Below the pieces are notes generated by a model. It made no database searches. It was not told the origin of the DNA and was given only the letters and a program-made list of their open reading frames with translations. The translations under genes were made by a program, and so were the position numbers. A DNA stretch of 64,000 nucleotides from the NCBI GenBank assembly GCA_963788015.1, contig CAWBEY010000012.1:1550001-1614000 (forward strand). Direction: 5' to 3'. Source of the stretch: JBBRHH01 sp963788015. GTDB lineage: Bacteria > Planctomycetota > Phycisphaerae > Tepidisphaerales > Tepidisphaeraceae. Below are positions 7,901 through 17,973 of the stretch, piece by piece; position 1 is the first letter of the stretch, and each line of letters begins with the position of its first letter.

Positions 7901-10900
7901 CTAGGGCTTGTTGACCATCTCATCGAGATTGAGGATGACGCTGGCGATCATGGTGTAGGCGGCCAGATCGGAGACATCGAGCTTAGGGTCGGGCTGGGAA
8001 GCGCCGACGCTGATGAGTTTTCTGGCGGCGGCGGGATCCTTGTGGTAGCGGTCGAGTTGGGTGGCGAGGGCGTCTTGCAAGAGTTTGGATTCGGAGTCGG
8101 TGGGGCGGCGGCAGGTGGCGCGGAGGAAGCCGTAGGCGATGCGGTCGGCGGGGGTTTGGCCGGCGTCGGTGAGCATGTGCTGGGCGAGGGCGCGGGCGGC
8201 TTCGACGTAGGTGGGATCGTTAAGGGTGTCGAGGGCCTGGAGGGGGGTGTTGGTGCGGGAGCGTTTGACGATGCAGTATTCGCGGGTGGGCATGTCGAAG
8301 ACGTTGAGGTTGGGCGGGGCGGCGGTGCGCTTGAGGAAGGTGTAGAGGCTGCGGCGGTAGAGGTTGTCGCCGGTGTCGAGGTTGTATGTAGTGAGATTGC
8401 CATAGAGGTTGCCGGCCCAGACGTTGGCGGGTTCGTAGGGCTTGACGCTTTTGCCGCCGATTTTTTCGACGAGGAGGCCGCTGACGGCCAGGGCCTGATC
8501 GCGGACGGTTTCGGCGGGGAGTCGGAAACGGGGGCCGCGGGCGAGGAGGCGGTTTTCAGGATCGTGTTCGAGGAGATCGGGAGTGAGTTTGGAGGATTGG
8601 CGGTAGGCGGCGCTGGTGACGATGAGCTTTTGGAATGCTTTCAGGTCCCAGTGCTGGCGGAGAAGTTCGGTGGCGAGGTAGTCGAGGAGATCGGGGTGGC
8701 TTGGGGCGTCGGCCTGGGTGCCGAAGTTTTCGCTGGTTTTGACGAGGCCGACGCCGAAGAATTTTTCCCAGAGGCGGTTGGCCTGGACGCGGGCGGTGAG
8801 GGGGTTGGCGGGATCGACGATCCACTGGGCGAGGCCGAGGCGGTTGGCGGGGGCGCCTTGGGGGAGGGGTGGAAAGATCGCGGGAATGGCGGGGAGGACT
8901 TTTTCGCCGTGCTTGTCGTATTGGCCGCGGAGGAGGATGAAGGTGTCGCGGGGTTTGGGGAGTTCCTCCATGACCATGGTGGTGTTGCGGGGATCGTTGG
9001 CGAGGGCGTCGAGGGATTTGCGGTCTTGATCGCGATCGGTGGTGGTTTTGGCGTAATCGGGATCGGGGGCGAGGAGGATGGCGGCGATTTTGGCTTGTTG
9101 TTCGGGAGTTCGTTTCGCGGGCGCGATTTTCAGGAGGGATTCGGCGTCGGGACTGGAGGCGAGGCTGGTGACTTCTTTGGGGGTGAGGACGCGATTGTAG
9201 AAGCGGACGTCATCGACCACGCCGGTGAGGGGGGAGGAGGCGATGCGCTTGCCGATGAGCAGCGGGGACTTGCTGAGAATGGAGGCATCGAGCTTGTCGA
9301 TCTCCGTCTGCGTTTCCTGCGGCTTGCCGTCGAAATAGATTTTGACGCCGGCGGCCTTGCTGGTGCCGTCGTAGGTGACCATGACGTGGGCCCATGTTTT
9401 CATGGGGAGGGAGTTGCGGGTCATGACCTTGAGGGCTTGTTTTTCGTCCCAGTTGTGGACGAAGTGGGGGGCGACTTTGCCGGCCTGGACGAAGAAGTCG
9501 ATGCCGGCGAAGGATGGGCCTTCATCCATCTTGTTGACGATGCTGCCGTCGGGGGCCTGAAGATTGACCCAGGCGCCGACGGTGAAGGCGTCGGTGCGTT
9601 CGAAATGGATGGCGTCGCCGGCGTTGATGGATGCGTCTTTGTCGGCGAGCTTGAGGGCTTTGGAGATTTTGCCGTCGGTCCAGGGGCGCGTGGCGGGGCC
9701 GGTGAGGGTTGCGGGGATGCTTTTGCCGGAGGCGTCGATGCCGCTGGGATCCTCGTCGAGGGGGAAGCGGGCGAGGAGGCCTTCGGGCTCGCGCAGCTTG
9801 CCGCCGTCTTCGATGAACTTCTTTTCGATGTCGGGGAGGCGCTGTTCGATTTGCTTGAGTCGGGCGTCGGCGGAGGCGATGTGGGTGGTGAGATCTGCGA
9901 TGTGCTGCTTTTGATCGGCGTCGAAGACTTTGAGGATGGGGGCGGCGTTGATGCCTTTGTCGATGCCGGCGGAGAAATATTCGCCGCGTTCGTTAATGCT
10001 GTTGAAGAAGGCGTAGAAGGAATAAAACTCTTTCTGGGTGATGGGGTCGAACTTGTGATCGTGGCAGCGGCAACAGCCCATGGTGAGGCCCAGGAAGGTG
10101 GCGGAGGTTGTTTCGACGCGGTCGATGACGGTTTCGACGTGCCACTCTTCGTCGATGACGCCGCCTTCGGAGTTGATGCGGTGATTGCGGTTGAAGCCGG
10201 TGGCGATTTTCTGATCGTCGGTGGCGTTGGGGAGCAGGTCGCCGGCGAGTTGTTCGATGGTGAATTGATCGAAGGGCATGTTGGCGTTGAAGGCGTTGAT
10301 GACCCAGTCGCGCCAGTGCCACATGAAGCGTTCGGGATCGGATTGAAAGCCGTGGGAATCGGCGTAGCGGGCGCAGTCGAGCCAGGCGATGGCCATCTGC
10401 TCGCCGTAGTGGGGGGAGGCCAGGAGGCGGTCGACGAGCTTTTCGTAGGCGCCCGGAGATTGATCGGCGAGGAAGGCTTCGACCTGAGCGGGGGTCGGGG
10501 GGATGCCGGTGAGGTCGAGGCAGACGCGGCGGATGAGGGTGGGTTTGTCGGCCTCGGGAGAGGGAGAGCGGCCTTCGCGCTGTAGGCGGGCGAGGATGAA
10601 GTGGTCGATGTCGTTGCGCGGCCAGGCGGTGTCGGCGATATCAGGGACGGGGGGGCGGATGGGTTTGAGGAAGGCCCAGTGTTCCTGCCAGTGGGCGCCT
10701 TGTTCGATCCACTTGCGGATGAGATCTTTTTCGCGGGTGTTGAGCTTGAGGTGGGATTTGGCGGGGGGCATGATTTCGTCTTCGTCGGTGGTGATCATGC
10801 GCTGGTAGGCGAAGCTGTCAGCGGGATGGCCGGGGACGAAGGCGCGTTTGTCGGTGTGCTTGGGGAGTGGATCGAAGGCGGCGTCCTGGCGGTCGAGGCG

Positions 10901-11098
10901 GAGGCCGGACTTGCGTTTGTTAGAGTCTGGGCCGTGGCAGGAGAAGCAGCGGTCGGAGAGGATGGGGCGGATGTCGCGGTTGAATTGGAGGGTGTCGGGG
11001 GAGGTGTCGGGGGCAGGGTCTTGGCCGGCCCCGGCGGCGGAGGCGAGGAGGGTGGCGAGGAGGAAGGGGGCGAGGCGGATGAGGGGTGGTTGGGGCAT
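7901..11098 (-). CDS. planctomycete PSCyt1-DUF1549-LamG-DUF1553 protein
   Basis: Exported c-type cytochrome-like protein of 1065 residues. Start at 11098 is chosen because MPQPPLIRLAPFLLATLLAS is a signal peptide; an open frame extends 67 codons upstream but is Pro/Thr-rich and unlike the family. Domains in order: PSCyt1 haem-binding region with CFSCH at residues 51-55; DUF1549 at about 160-390 (WPRNDIDHFILARL, DLTGIPPT, and a second CxxCH in CCRCHDHKFDP); a LamG/concanavalin-like insert at about 480-640 ending VVDDVRFYNRVLT; DUF1553 at about 740-1000 (NRLWEKFFGVGLVKTSENFG). The LamG insert suggests carbohydrate binding. It pairs with the DUF1501 gene downstream, a standard Planctomycetota unit thought to act in polymer degradation at the cell surface. 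Confidence 0.95.
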   Translation of the reverse strand: MPQPPLIRLAPFLLATLLASAAGAGQDPAPDTSPDTLQFNRDIRPILSDRCFSCHGPDSNKRKSGLRLDRQDAAFDPLPKHTDKRAFVPGHPADSFAYQRMITTDEDEIMPPAKSHLKLNTREKDLIRKWIEQGAHWQEHWAFLKPIRPPVPDIADTAWPRNDIDHFILARLQREGRSPSPEADKPTLIRRVCLDLTGIPPTPAQVEAFLADQSPGAYEKLVDRLLASPHYGEQMAIAWLDCARYADSHGFQSDPERFMWHWRDWVINAFNANMPFDQFTIEQLAGDLLPNATDDQKIATGFNRNHRINSEGGVIDEEWHVETVIDRVETTSATFLGLTMGCCRCHDHKFDPITQKEFYSFYAFFNSINERGEYFSAGIDKGINAAPILKVFDADQKQHIADLTTHIASADARLKQIEQRLPDIEKKFIEDGGKLREPEGLLARFPLDEDPSGIDASGKSIPATLTGPATRPWTDGKISKALKLADKDASINAGDAIHFERTDAFTVGAWVNLQAPDGSIVNKMDEGPSFAGIDFFVQAGKVAPHFVHNWDEKQALKVMTRNSLPMKTWAHVMVTYDGTSKAAGVKIYFDGKPQETQTEIDKLDASILSKSPLLIGKRIASSPLTGVVDDVRFYNRVLTPKEVTSLASSPDAESLLKIAPAKRTPEQQAKIAAILLAPDPDYAKTTTDRDQDRKSLDALANDPRNTTMVMEELPKPRDTFILLRGQYDKHGEKVLPAIPAIFPPLPQGAPANRLGLAQWIVDPANPLTARVQANRLWEKFFGVGLVKTSENFGTQADAPSHPDLLDYLATELLRQHWDLKAFQKLIVTSAAYRQSSKLTPDLLEHDPENRLLARGPRFRLPAETVRDQALAVSGLLVEKIGGKSVKPYEPANVWAGNLYGNLTTYNLDTGDNLYRRSLYTFLKRTAAPPNLNVFDMPTREYCIVKRSRTNTPLQALDTLNDPTYVEAARALAQHMLTDAGQTPADRIAYGFLRATCRRPTDSESKLLQDALATQLDRYHKDPAAARKLISVGASQPDPKLDVSDLAAYTMIASVILNLDEMVNKP

Positions 11099-11735
11099 GG
11101 GTTTCAGGGGTTGATTGCGAGTTAGAGGGTATCGAGCGAAAGTATTGCTGTCATGTTGGGGGTTGGTGCAGGAGTGCGTCCGTTCATTTGTATACGGTGT
11201 GGGTGGCGTGGTGTTTTGGGTTGGGGGGGAGGGGAGGTTAGAAGTATGAAGGAAGAAGTGGAATGGGGGTCGGTTTGGGTGCTTGTTTTGTTGTTGCAAT
11301 TGAGTTGCGCGTGGGGTTTTTGGGAGGGGATGAGTGTTGACAAGGGTTTAGAGCGAAAATGGCTGCAGAAAACAAACACATAACCGACACATGACCAGCA
11401 CATGACCGGCACGCAACCGACACGTGATCGACACGTAACCAGCACACAAAGCGACCATGACCGACACGTAAGCGACCGACGAGGAGAGTGTGTGCGCCAA
11501 GGGGGTCGGTGAGGCGTGGGGGAAGAAGCCGCGGATTTGCATCCGGGGTTTTGGTATAGCATTGTTCCCCTTGTTGTGCTCCATCTGGGGGATGGGGCGG
11601 CGTGGGCTAGTGGCTTGCGAGTCGACGCTTAGGGTAATATAGGGGTTTGTTAGGTGAGTGTCAAGGGAGTCAAAGGAAATGCTGGACCGATGCGGAGGGT
11701 GGGTGACTTAATATGGGAGAAGGGAGCCACGCTCG
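11099..11735. other. intergenic region upstream of the cytochrome/DUF1501 operon
   Basis: About 640 bases without a credible gene between the divergently placed ends of the cytochrome operon (start 11098) and the PDZ gene (end 11736). It is strongly strand-asymmetric (G-rich on + up to 11340), contains the 11-bp tandem array at 11380-11478, and shows only low-complexity open frames. Confidence 0.7.
11380..11478. repeat. tandem array of nine 11-bp degenerate units
   Basis: Nine consecutive 11-base units with consensus RTRACCGRCAC: ATAACCGACAC, ATGACCAGCAC, ATGACCGGCAC, GCAACCGACAC, GTGATCGACAC, GTAACCAGCAC, ACAAAGCGACC, ATGACCGACAC, GTAAGCGACCG. The period is close to one helical turn and is not a multiple of three, so it is not a coding repeat. 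It lies 282 bases upstream of the cytochrome gene start. Confidence 0.9.
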
Positions 11736-12912
11736 CTATTTTTCGGGCTTTTCCTCCAGCTTGATCTTTTCTCCGGCCCGCTCGATGTCGAGGGTAAGTG
11801 CTTTCTTTGCGTTCATTGCAGCCTGGCGGAGGTCCTTTACGGATCGTATGGGCTGGCCGTTTACTTTTTCGATCACGTCATCTTCCTGAAGTCCCAGTTT
11901 GGCCGCCCGCGAATCTGGGAGGACTTTGGCCACCTTTAGGCCGGCCGCGTCCCCGTTGAAGTCGTCTGGGGCCACGAGCGAGACGCCCAGGCGGGCCTTG
12001 GCTGGGGGCGGGAGGGCGTCGCCGGGATCGCTGAGCTTTAACTCGTCGATCTTTTTGCGAAGCGAGTCACTCTGGTCCATGAACTTTGTGATCCGCTGCT
12101 GCTCCTCCTCCGCCGTCGCGTCTGGGTCGACCCTCTTTAGATTGTCCAGTTGATCTAGTTGATCCAGTACCTGTTGCTGTTTTGCGTCGGGCAGGTTGGC
12201 CTGGGCCATCTCGTCGGTGAGCTTTTTGCGGAGGTTGGCTACTTCATCTTCGTTGGCCCGCTGGATTAGTCCGTTCAGGTTCAGGTTTCCGTTGTTAACT
12301 ATGACCTGGCCGCCCCCTCTGACGATCAACTGGCCCTGCCCGCCGATAACCCAGCCCGGTCCCGCTCCGCCGCCCCACCGCTGGTAAATGGCGTAGGCCT
12401 CGGGGTTTTCTTTTTTTAGTTCTTCGGGGCTGGCGGCCTTGTATTCTTCGGTGACCTGCTTGCCATCCCGCGCCGGTGATGGCCATCTCCACGCCATTGG
12501 CGCCTGTGGAGATATGGATGACGCGTCCGTTTTCTGTGACATCGACGATTTTGTTGCCGCCTGCTTCCGAGATGCGCACGCCGTGGCCTCGGATGGGACC
12601 GCCGATGGCGGGGTCTGGGCCGGGGGGCGGCCGGCGCTCGAGCCGCTTGACCAGATCTTCTGCGCGCATGCGAACTTCGGGGTCTTCGCTTTTGGCCGCT
12701 TCCTTGATCTGAGGCAGCGCACCTTTGCCGATCTCGCGGAGCTTTCTGCTGGCCTCCTCGCGGACCGAAAATTCGTTGTCGCCCAGATTGGCAATCAATG
12801 CTGCCACGTCCTCCCCCGTGGCTGGTGCGGTTGTGGGCGCACCGATTGCGGCCCCCGCGATGGCCAGGACGAGAACGCTTCCGACCATTAAGGCTCTGGA
12901 GGTCTCTGTCAT
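11736..12912 (-). CDS. exported PDZ-domain protein with N-terminal HEAT-like segment, one frameshift
   Basis: About 390 residues, exported (signal ALMVGSVLVLAIAGAAIGAP after MTETSR). Residues ~30-90 hold a HEAT-like helical pair (LGDNEFSVREEASRKLREIG, ...EDPEVRMRAEDLVKRL). The middle is Gly-rich with beta structure (GGQGQLIVRGGGQVIVNNGN) and then a charged coiled coil (ANLRKKLTDEMAQANLP, LDQLDQLDNLKR). The last ~90 residues are a PDZ domain: ARLGVSL, VAKVLPDSRAAKLGLQEDDV, IEKVNGQPIRSVKDLRQA. The frameshift is near 12470. No protease domain is present, so it is probably a peptide-binding scaffold in the periplasm; the partner is unknown. Confidence 0.75.
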
Positions 12913-12958
12913 GATCTATCCTCCGATCGTACTGTCCCCGTCGCCGCTGCTTTCGCTC

Positions 12959-13319
12959 CTATAGCCCGTGGAAGCAGGCTTCAAGGTCTACCTTTCCCCG
13001 GCGCATGGCCACTCCTTCTTCCGCCAGCATTTGCTCCTTGCGCTCCAATCCTTGCGCAAATCCGGTGAGCGCCCCGCCGCTACCGACGACGCGATGACAG
13101 GGGACGGCCGGGGCGTACGGGTTGCGATTGAGGGCATTGCCCACGGCGCGATAGCCTTTGGTTTGGAGCTTTCGGGCGATCTCGGAATAGGTGGTGACCT
13201 TCCCGGCGGGCACGCGCACCGTTCAGCGCCCAGACCTTCTCGTTGAAGGACATGCCTGGCTGAACCTCGCCAGACTTGATCGCCTGTTCGGATTTGGTGG
13301 TAGTCATCATGGCGGCCAT
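12959..13319 (-). CDS. MGMT-family DNA alkyltransferase domain protein, one frameshift
   Basis: Single DNA-binding/active-site domain of O6-methylguanine-DNA methyltransferase, about 120 residues. N-terminal part FNEKVWALN, frameshift near 13220, then RVPAGKVTTYSEIARKL, AVGNALNRNP and the catalytic PCHRV motif, whose Cys accepts the methyl group. The Cys is present, so this is not an alkyltransferase-like protein of the Trp type. The usual N-terminal RNase-H-like domain is missing, as in many short MGMT family members. Start at 13319 is the first ATG that leads into the domain, after an upstream ATG at 13337. Confidence 0.85.
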
Positions 13320-13390
13320 TCTACCCCTTCCGGGCAACGATGGAACACGTTAATCCCGATGCGGCTTACTTGCCGCACTTTCGTCGCCTC

Positions 13391-14361
13391 ATGCGGTCTG
13401 GTAGCGTTTGTCGCGTGACCTCGCCAATCGTCTCTGTACAAGACCTGACGAAATCTTACGGGCCCGTGCAGGCCGTTCGCGGCCTGAGTTTCGATGTCGC
13501 GCGGGGGAAATCTTTGGGCTTCTTGGACCCAATGGGGCGGGCAAGACCTCGACCATCGAGTGCCTTTGTGGCCTTCGCCCGCCGACCTCGGGGCTGCTTC
13601 AGATTTGCGGCTATGACATCACCCGGCAGCCTCGCGAGGTAAAGCAGCGCCTGGGGGTGCAGCTTCAATCCACCTCGCTTCAGGACAAGATAAAAGTTGT
13701 GGAGGCGTTGAAACTGTTCGGGAGCTTCTATCGACAGGCGGCCGATCCTTACCTGCTGCTGGAGCAATTTTCTTTGTCGGAAAAAGCCAATGCGCGGTTT
13801 GAGACTCTTTCGGGCGGCCAAAAGCAGCGGCTGGCCATTGCGGTTGCGCTCGTGAGCCAGCCGGACGTTTTGCTGTTGGATGAGCCGACGGCCAACCTTG
13901 ATCCCCAATCGCGGCGGGAGCTTCATGCGGTGGTGAAGCAACTGAGGGCCGATGGCCGAACTATTCTTCTGACGACCCACTACATTGAAGAGGCGCAGCA
14001 ACTGTGCGACCGGTTGGCGATCATCGACCATGGTCAAATCATTGCTGAGGGGACGCCGGATCAGCTGATTGCTAAATCCAAGAGACTTCCCCGTGTCACC
14101 GTCAGCACTGCCAAGCCACTGGCCGTGCAGCAGCTCCAATCGCTGCCGGCAATCGCTAACGCCGACATCAGTGGCCAGGGCACGTGGGTTACCACGACCA
14201 GTGTCAGCCAAACTGTTATTGCGCTGGTGAAGATGCTGGACGAACAACAAAACGAACTCCTGGACCTGCACGTCCACCGCCCTAGCCTGGAAGACGTGTT
14301 TATTGAACTGACTGGGCGAAGTATCCGAGATATACCGCAAATCCAGACCGCTCATCCATGA
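13391..14361 (+). CDS. ABC transporter ATP-binding protein (DrrA/NodI type), one frameshift
   Basis: Nucleotide-binding subunit of an ABC-2 exporter. It reads VSVQDLTKSYGPVQAVRGLS, then after loss of one G in the run at 13503-13507 continues GEIFGLLGPNGAGKTST (Walker A), LSGGQKQRLAIAVAL (signature), LLLDEPTANLDP (Walker B) and LLTTHYIEEAQQL (H-loop). The C-terminal ~90 residues (PLAVQQLQSLPAI...HRPSLEDVFIELTGR) are the extension typical of drug/polysaccharide exporters. A GTG at 13415 is an alternative start. The permease gene follows after 27 bases. Substrate not identifiable. Confidence 0.9.
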
Positions 14362-14385
14362 CCTGAACCCTGAACCCTGAACCCT
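14362..14385. repeat. CCTGAAC short tandem repeat (3.4 copies)
   Basis: Three perfect 7-base units plus CCT fill the gap between the ABC ATPase stop (14361) and the permease ATG (14389). It leaves no room for a standard ribosome binding site before the permease start. Confidence 0.85.
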
Positions 14386-14388
14386 CCG

Positions 14389-15239
14389 ATGCAAGGTTTC
14401 CTCACCCATCTTCTGACTTCGCTGCGGCTCAACTTTCGCAATCCGCAGGCTGTTGTTTTCGGGTATGTTGTTCCCATTTTTTTTCTGGTCGCATTCGGCA
14501 GTGTGTTTGGGCACGGGAGCAAGCAGCCGCTTGGGTCAGACGTTCTTGCCCAGCTTCTGGCGATCAGCGCGCTGGGCGGCGCTTGTTTTGGGATGCCGAT
14601 CCAGTTTGTCACCGAGCGCGAGCGGGGCGTCTGGCGCCGTTACCGACTTACGCCGCTGCCTCCTGTGTGGTTTGTGATCAGCATGCTGCTGGGGCGATTC
14701 TTTCTGGTGCTGACGGCGGCCGTTCTGCAGCTCATCCTTGCGATGACGGTCTACAACAGCCCGATGCCTCAGCACCCGGCTCTTCTCTTTGCGGCGTTCT
14801 GCGCGAGCAGCTTTGCGTTTCTTGGCCTTGGGCTGCTGATCTCGATGATCGCCAACGGCACCAGCGCTGTGCAGGCACTTGGCCAGACGCTGTTCCTTCC
14901 GATGATCATGATTGGTGGCGTGGGGGTGCCGCTGCGCATGCTTCCGGTGTGGGTGGCTCATCACGTCACCATTTTTCTCCCGGCCGGTATGCGGTGGAAG
15001 CGATGCGCCTGGCCATTGCCGACCCGACTCGCGCCAGCGTCACCCTACGCCGGCTCTGGTGGCGTTTAACTTTATTGCGTTGGCGGTGATCGGGGCGGCC
15101 GCGACTTTGTCGGGGGCGAAGCTGTTTCGATGGGAAAATGACACGCGTTTCCAGCGGAGCGCAGTTCGGGTGGGTTGCGCTGGCGGTTCTCGCCTGGGCC
15201 GCCGCCGGTGTGGCGGCCGAAGGGTTGAAGGTGTGGTGA
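14389..15239 (+). CDS. ABC-2 type transporter permease, three frameshifts
   Basis: Membrane subunit partnering the preceding ATPase. Begins MQGFLTHLLTSLRLNFRNPQ, with hydrophobic segments VVFGYVVPIFFLVAFGSVFG, FGMPIQFVTERERGVWRRYR (the conserved ABC-2 cytosolic loop), ISMLLGRFFLVLTAAVLQLI, FAFLGLGLLISMIANG and LPMIMIGGVGVPLRMLPVWV. After frameshifts near 14990, 15035 and 15165 the remaining frame gives RYAVEAMRLAIADPTRASVT, VAFNFIALAVIGAAATLSGA and a last segment WVALAVLAWAAAGVAAEGLK before the TGA at 15237. About 280 residues in total, normal for the family. Confidence 0.8.
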
Positions 15240-15300
15240 CTTTCCACATGCATTCTTACGTTCACACCTGCGGTTCGCGTCGGTAGACTCGCAGACAACT

Positions 15301-16029
15301 ATGCCTGAACCGATCATCAAAGTTTTGCCGGACGCCGCGGCCGTCGCTGCCGGGGCGGCCGACCGGATTGTCGCCGCGGCCGATCAGGCGATCGTGGATC
15401 GCGGCCTCTTCTCCATTGCGTCTCGGGGGGCAGCACGCCCAAGGCGCTCTACGAGATGCTGGCGGATGAGCCCTATCGCAAGCGGATTGAGTGGGCCAAA
15501 GTGCATGTTTATTTCGGGGACGAACGGACCGTGCCCCCCTACCACCCCGACAGCAATTACCGCATGGCCAATGATGCGCTTCTGAGCAAGGTGCCAATCC
15601 CGCGAGCAGATTTACCGGATGGCTGGGGAGATTGATGCGGAAGCGGCGGCCATCGCTTATGGGCAGATGCTCAAGCAGAACTTCGGGGATGATGGGCTGG
15701 ACATGATTCTGCTGGGAATGGGTCCCGACGGCCACACTGCGTCTCTTTTCCCCAACACCAAGGCGCTGGGGGAGATCCATCACCGGTGCGTGGCGAATTA
15801 CGTGGAGAAGCTGGACACCTGGCGCATCACGCTCAGTGCACCTTTTATCAACCGCGCGAAGGACATTCTGATCCTTGTGGCGGGGGCGGATAAGGCGCAG
15901 CGTGTGCAGGAAGTGCTGGAAGGGCCACGGGAGCCGCAGCGGTTGCCGATTCAGCTTGTTGACCCCCCCACTGGCCGGGTTACGTGGCTGATGGATGTGG
16001 CGGCCGCGGGGATGGATGCGGCGTTGTGA
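15301..16029 (+). CDS. pgl: 6-phosphogluconolactonase, two frameshifts
   Basis: Hydrolyses 6-phosphogluconolactone in the oxidative pentose phosphate pathway. After MPEPIIKVLPDAAAVAAGAA the frame shifts just before the G-run near 15424 and continues SGGSTPKALYEMLADEPYR, then VHVYFGDERTVPPYHPDSNY (conserved DER loop). A second shift lies near 15603; then MILLGMGPDGHTASLFPNTK (the GMGxDGHTASLFP signature) and ITLSAPFINRAKDILILVAG. About 240 residues, typical for the DevB/SOL type. Starts 61 bases after the ABC permease. Confidence 0.92.
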
Positions 16030-16118
16030 GGATAACGACGCGGGGCTTTTGAACCTGTCCGAAAATCCTGTCTATCAATGCTGTCTGCTTTCGCTATAGC
16101 ATCGCGATGTAGGTGACG

Positions 16119-17917
16119 ATGCACGTTGTTGATGGCAATTCTGCCCGCGGCTTCCTCGAAGGTGTTGCGGACGCATCGCTCGAATCAATCCAGCCGCAAA
16201 CGCTTAGCCTTACAGCGTCGTCATCGGGCGCTGAACCTTATCTGGCCGATCCGGCCATTCGGAAGCTGCTCGAATTTTTTGAATCCAAGGGGTTGGTTGC
16301 GCTGAAGGAAGAGGATCGCCTTGAACGATGGTACGACGACTGGATCGCGTACCAGGCCGCCCACGGCCTGTATGCGGCCGTGCTTTCACCGCGAGCGTAT
16401 TCCAGCCGTGGGAGCCACCTTGATCTTCTGCCGCCTTGCGCAGTTTCGTGGAGTCGATCGCCTATTGCAGTCCCGCCCACGGATATAGTTTCCAGGCGAC
16501 ACTGCTGGCCCACTTTTCCATTCAAATCGGGACGAATCATGCGATCAAAAAAGAGGCTGTGGCGTCGCTCGAAGGTGGCCATCTCCTGGCGTTTGGGGTG
16601 TCGGAACGGGAGCACGGGTCGGATCTTCTGGGCAATGAATTCACCCTGACGCAAACTGGCGAGGATCACTTTGTCGCCACTGGCGCTAAGTTTTACATTG
16701 GCAATGTGAATGTTGCGTCGATCATCGCGATTCTGGCGCGGCGGAAGGACCCTCGCACTAACGGTCATGTCCGGAGGTTTCCGTTTGCGCTTTTTGCCCT
16801 GCGTCCTGCGCGATCTGAGGTCATCAGCGGCCTGCGGAAAATTCGGACTTTTGGGGTTCGCGCCGGATATGTTGGGGCGTTTGAAGTGAAGGATCATCCG
16901 GTTGAAGCATGCGATATTATCGCCGAAGGGCGAGATGCTTGGGATGCTGTCTTTGGCGCGGTTACGCTGGGAAAGTTTTTTCTGGGGTTCGGCTCTATTG
17001 GCATGTGCGAGCATGCTTTTTCTGAAGCGGCCGAGCATTTGCGCAAGCGCATGCTTTATGGCAAATCGGTCCTGAGCATGCCGCATATCCAGTCGCTGAT
17101 GGCGCAGGCTTATGCGCGGCTGTGCGGCATGAAGCTTTATGCTTTTCGCGCGCTGGATTACGTCCACGCGGCGACCGACGCCGACCGGCGGTACCTTCTC
17201 TTCACGGCGGTGCAGAAGGCACGCGTGAGTGCTGAAGGGGTGAAGGTTATGGCGCTGATGCTTGAATGCGTGGGGGCCAAGGGCTTTGAGGCGGACACTT
17301 ACTTTGAAATGGCTCTGCGCGACGTGCAGCTTATTCCTGGACTGGAGGGAAGCACGCACATTAACCTTGCGGCCACCGCCCAGTTTGCGCAGCGGTACTT
17401 CGGTGGCCGTAGGAGCAACCTCCAGCGACCAGCGTCGCTTATTGCGTCTCAAGGGCCGGCCGATGAGAATTTGTTTCTCTTTCGTGCGCGGACCAATGCC
17501 ATCCACAGCATCACTTTTCCGGCCTTTTTGGATGCTTATCGGCCGCTCTGGGCGATTGGCAACGTGCGTCTTTTTGTTCGACAGGCGAAGGCGTTTGAGA
17601 TTGCTTCGCGGCGAATCCGATTAAACGCTGAGTTTCTCACCGATATGCACATTACCCTCGCCGCTGGACATTGTCTGGCGACTATCGTCTACGCTCAGTT
17701 GATCGCTGAAAATTGTGTGCTGTGTGACGTGCCACAACAGTTGGTTGCCGCCATTTTTCATACGTTGGTGGCGGACATGACCACGGCCTGCCTGTGCCTG
17801 GCGTCAGTGCCGGGGTTGGAATGCCTCAGTAGCAGTTGCGTGGCGGACATGATTGTCATTCCGAGGACGTCGGGGGGGGATTGGGAGTTTGTGGCGGAGC
17901 GCGTGGCGGGCGCATGA
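16119..17917 (+). CDS. acyl-CoA dehydrogenase/oxidase family protein, one frameshift
   Basis: Flavoprotein of about 600 residues. The first ~105 residues are a helical N-terminus; after a frameshift near 16437 the protein continues YCSPAHGYSFQATLLAHFSI, then the flavin-binding middle domain (FGVSEREHGSDLLGNEF, VATGAKFYIGN, AILARRK) and the C-terminal helical domain (RMLYGKSVLSMPHIQSLMAQ, GAKGFEADTYFEMALRDVQL, IPGLEGSTHINLA). The block around IPGLEGSTHIN is where acyl-CoA dehydrogenases hold the substrate/FAD pocket. The extra C-terminal ~170 residues resemble the longer acyl-CoA oxidase layout. ATG 16119 has AGGTG in front; a GTG at 16113 is an alternative. Substrate chain length cannot be told. 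Neighbour desaturase is convergent, so lipid metabolism is only a loose theme. Confidence 0.8.
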
Positions 17918-17920
17918 GAA

Positions 17921-17947
17921 AAGGGAGCCGGGTGGTGCAGCTCCCTT
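17921..17947. terminator. bidirectional terminator hairpin
   Basis: AAGGGAGC and GCTCCCTT form an 8-bp perfect stem with an 11-base loop, between the convergent dehydrogenase (stop 17917) and desaturase (stop 17974) genes. Read on the minus strand the stem is followed by TTTTCTC, a usable U-tract for the desaturase transcript. Confidence 0.7.
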
Positions 17948-17973
17948 GTCGTTGGATTTCATATACAAGGCGT

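Noticed and set aside
7676..10585. 969-codon open frame on the + strand
   Set aside because: It lies fully antisense to the well-supported DUF1501 and cytochrome/DUF1553 genes and its product is Gly/Val/Glu low-complexity, as expected from a high-GC shadow frame.
11380..11478. CRISPR array
   Set aside because: Units are 11 bases and directly adjacent, with no spacers; no cas gene is near.
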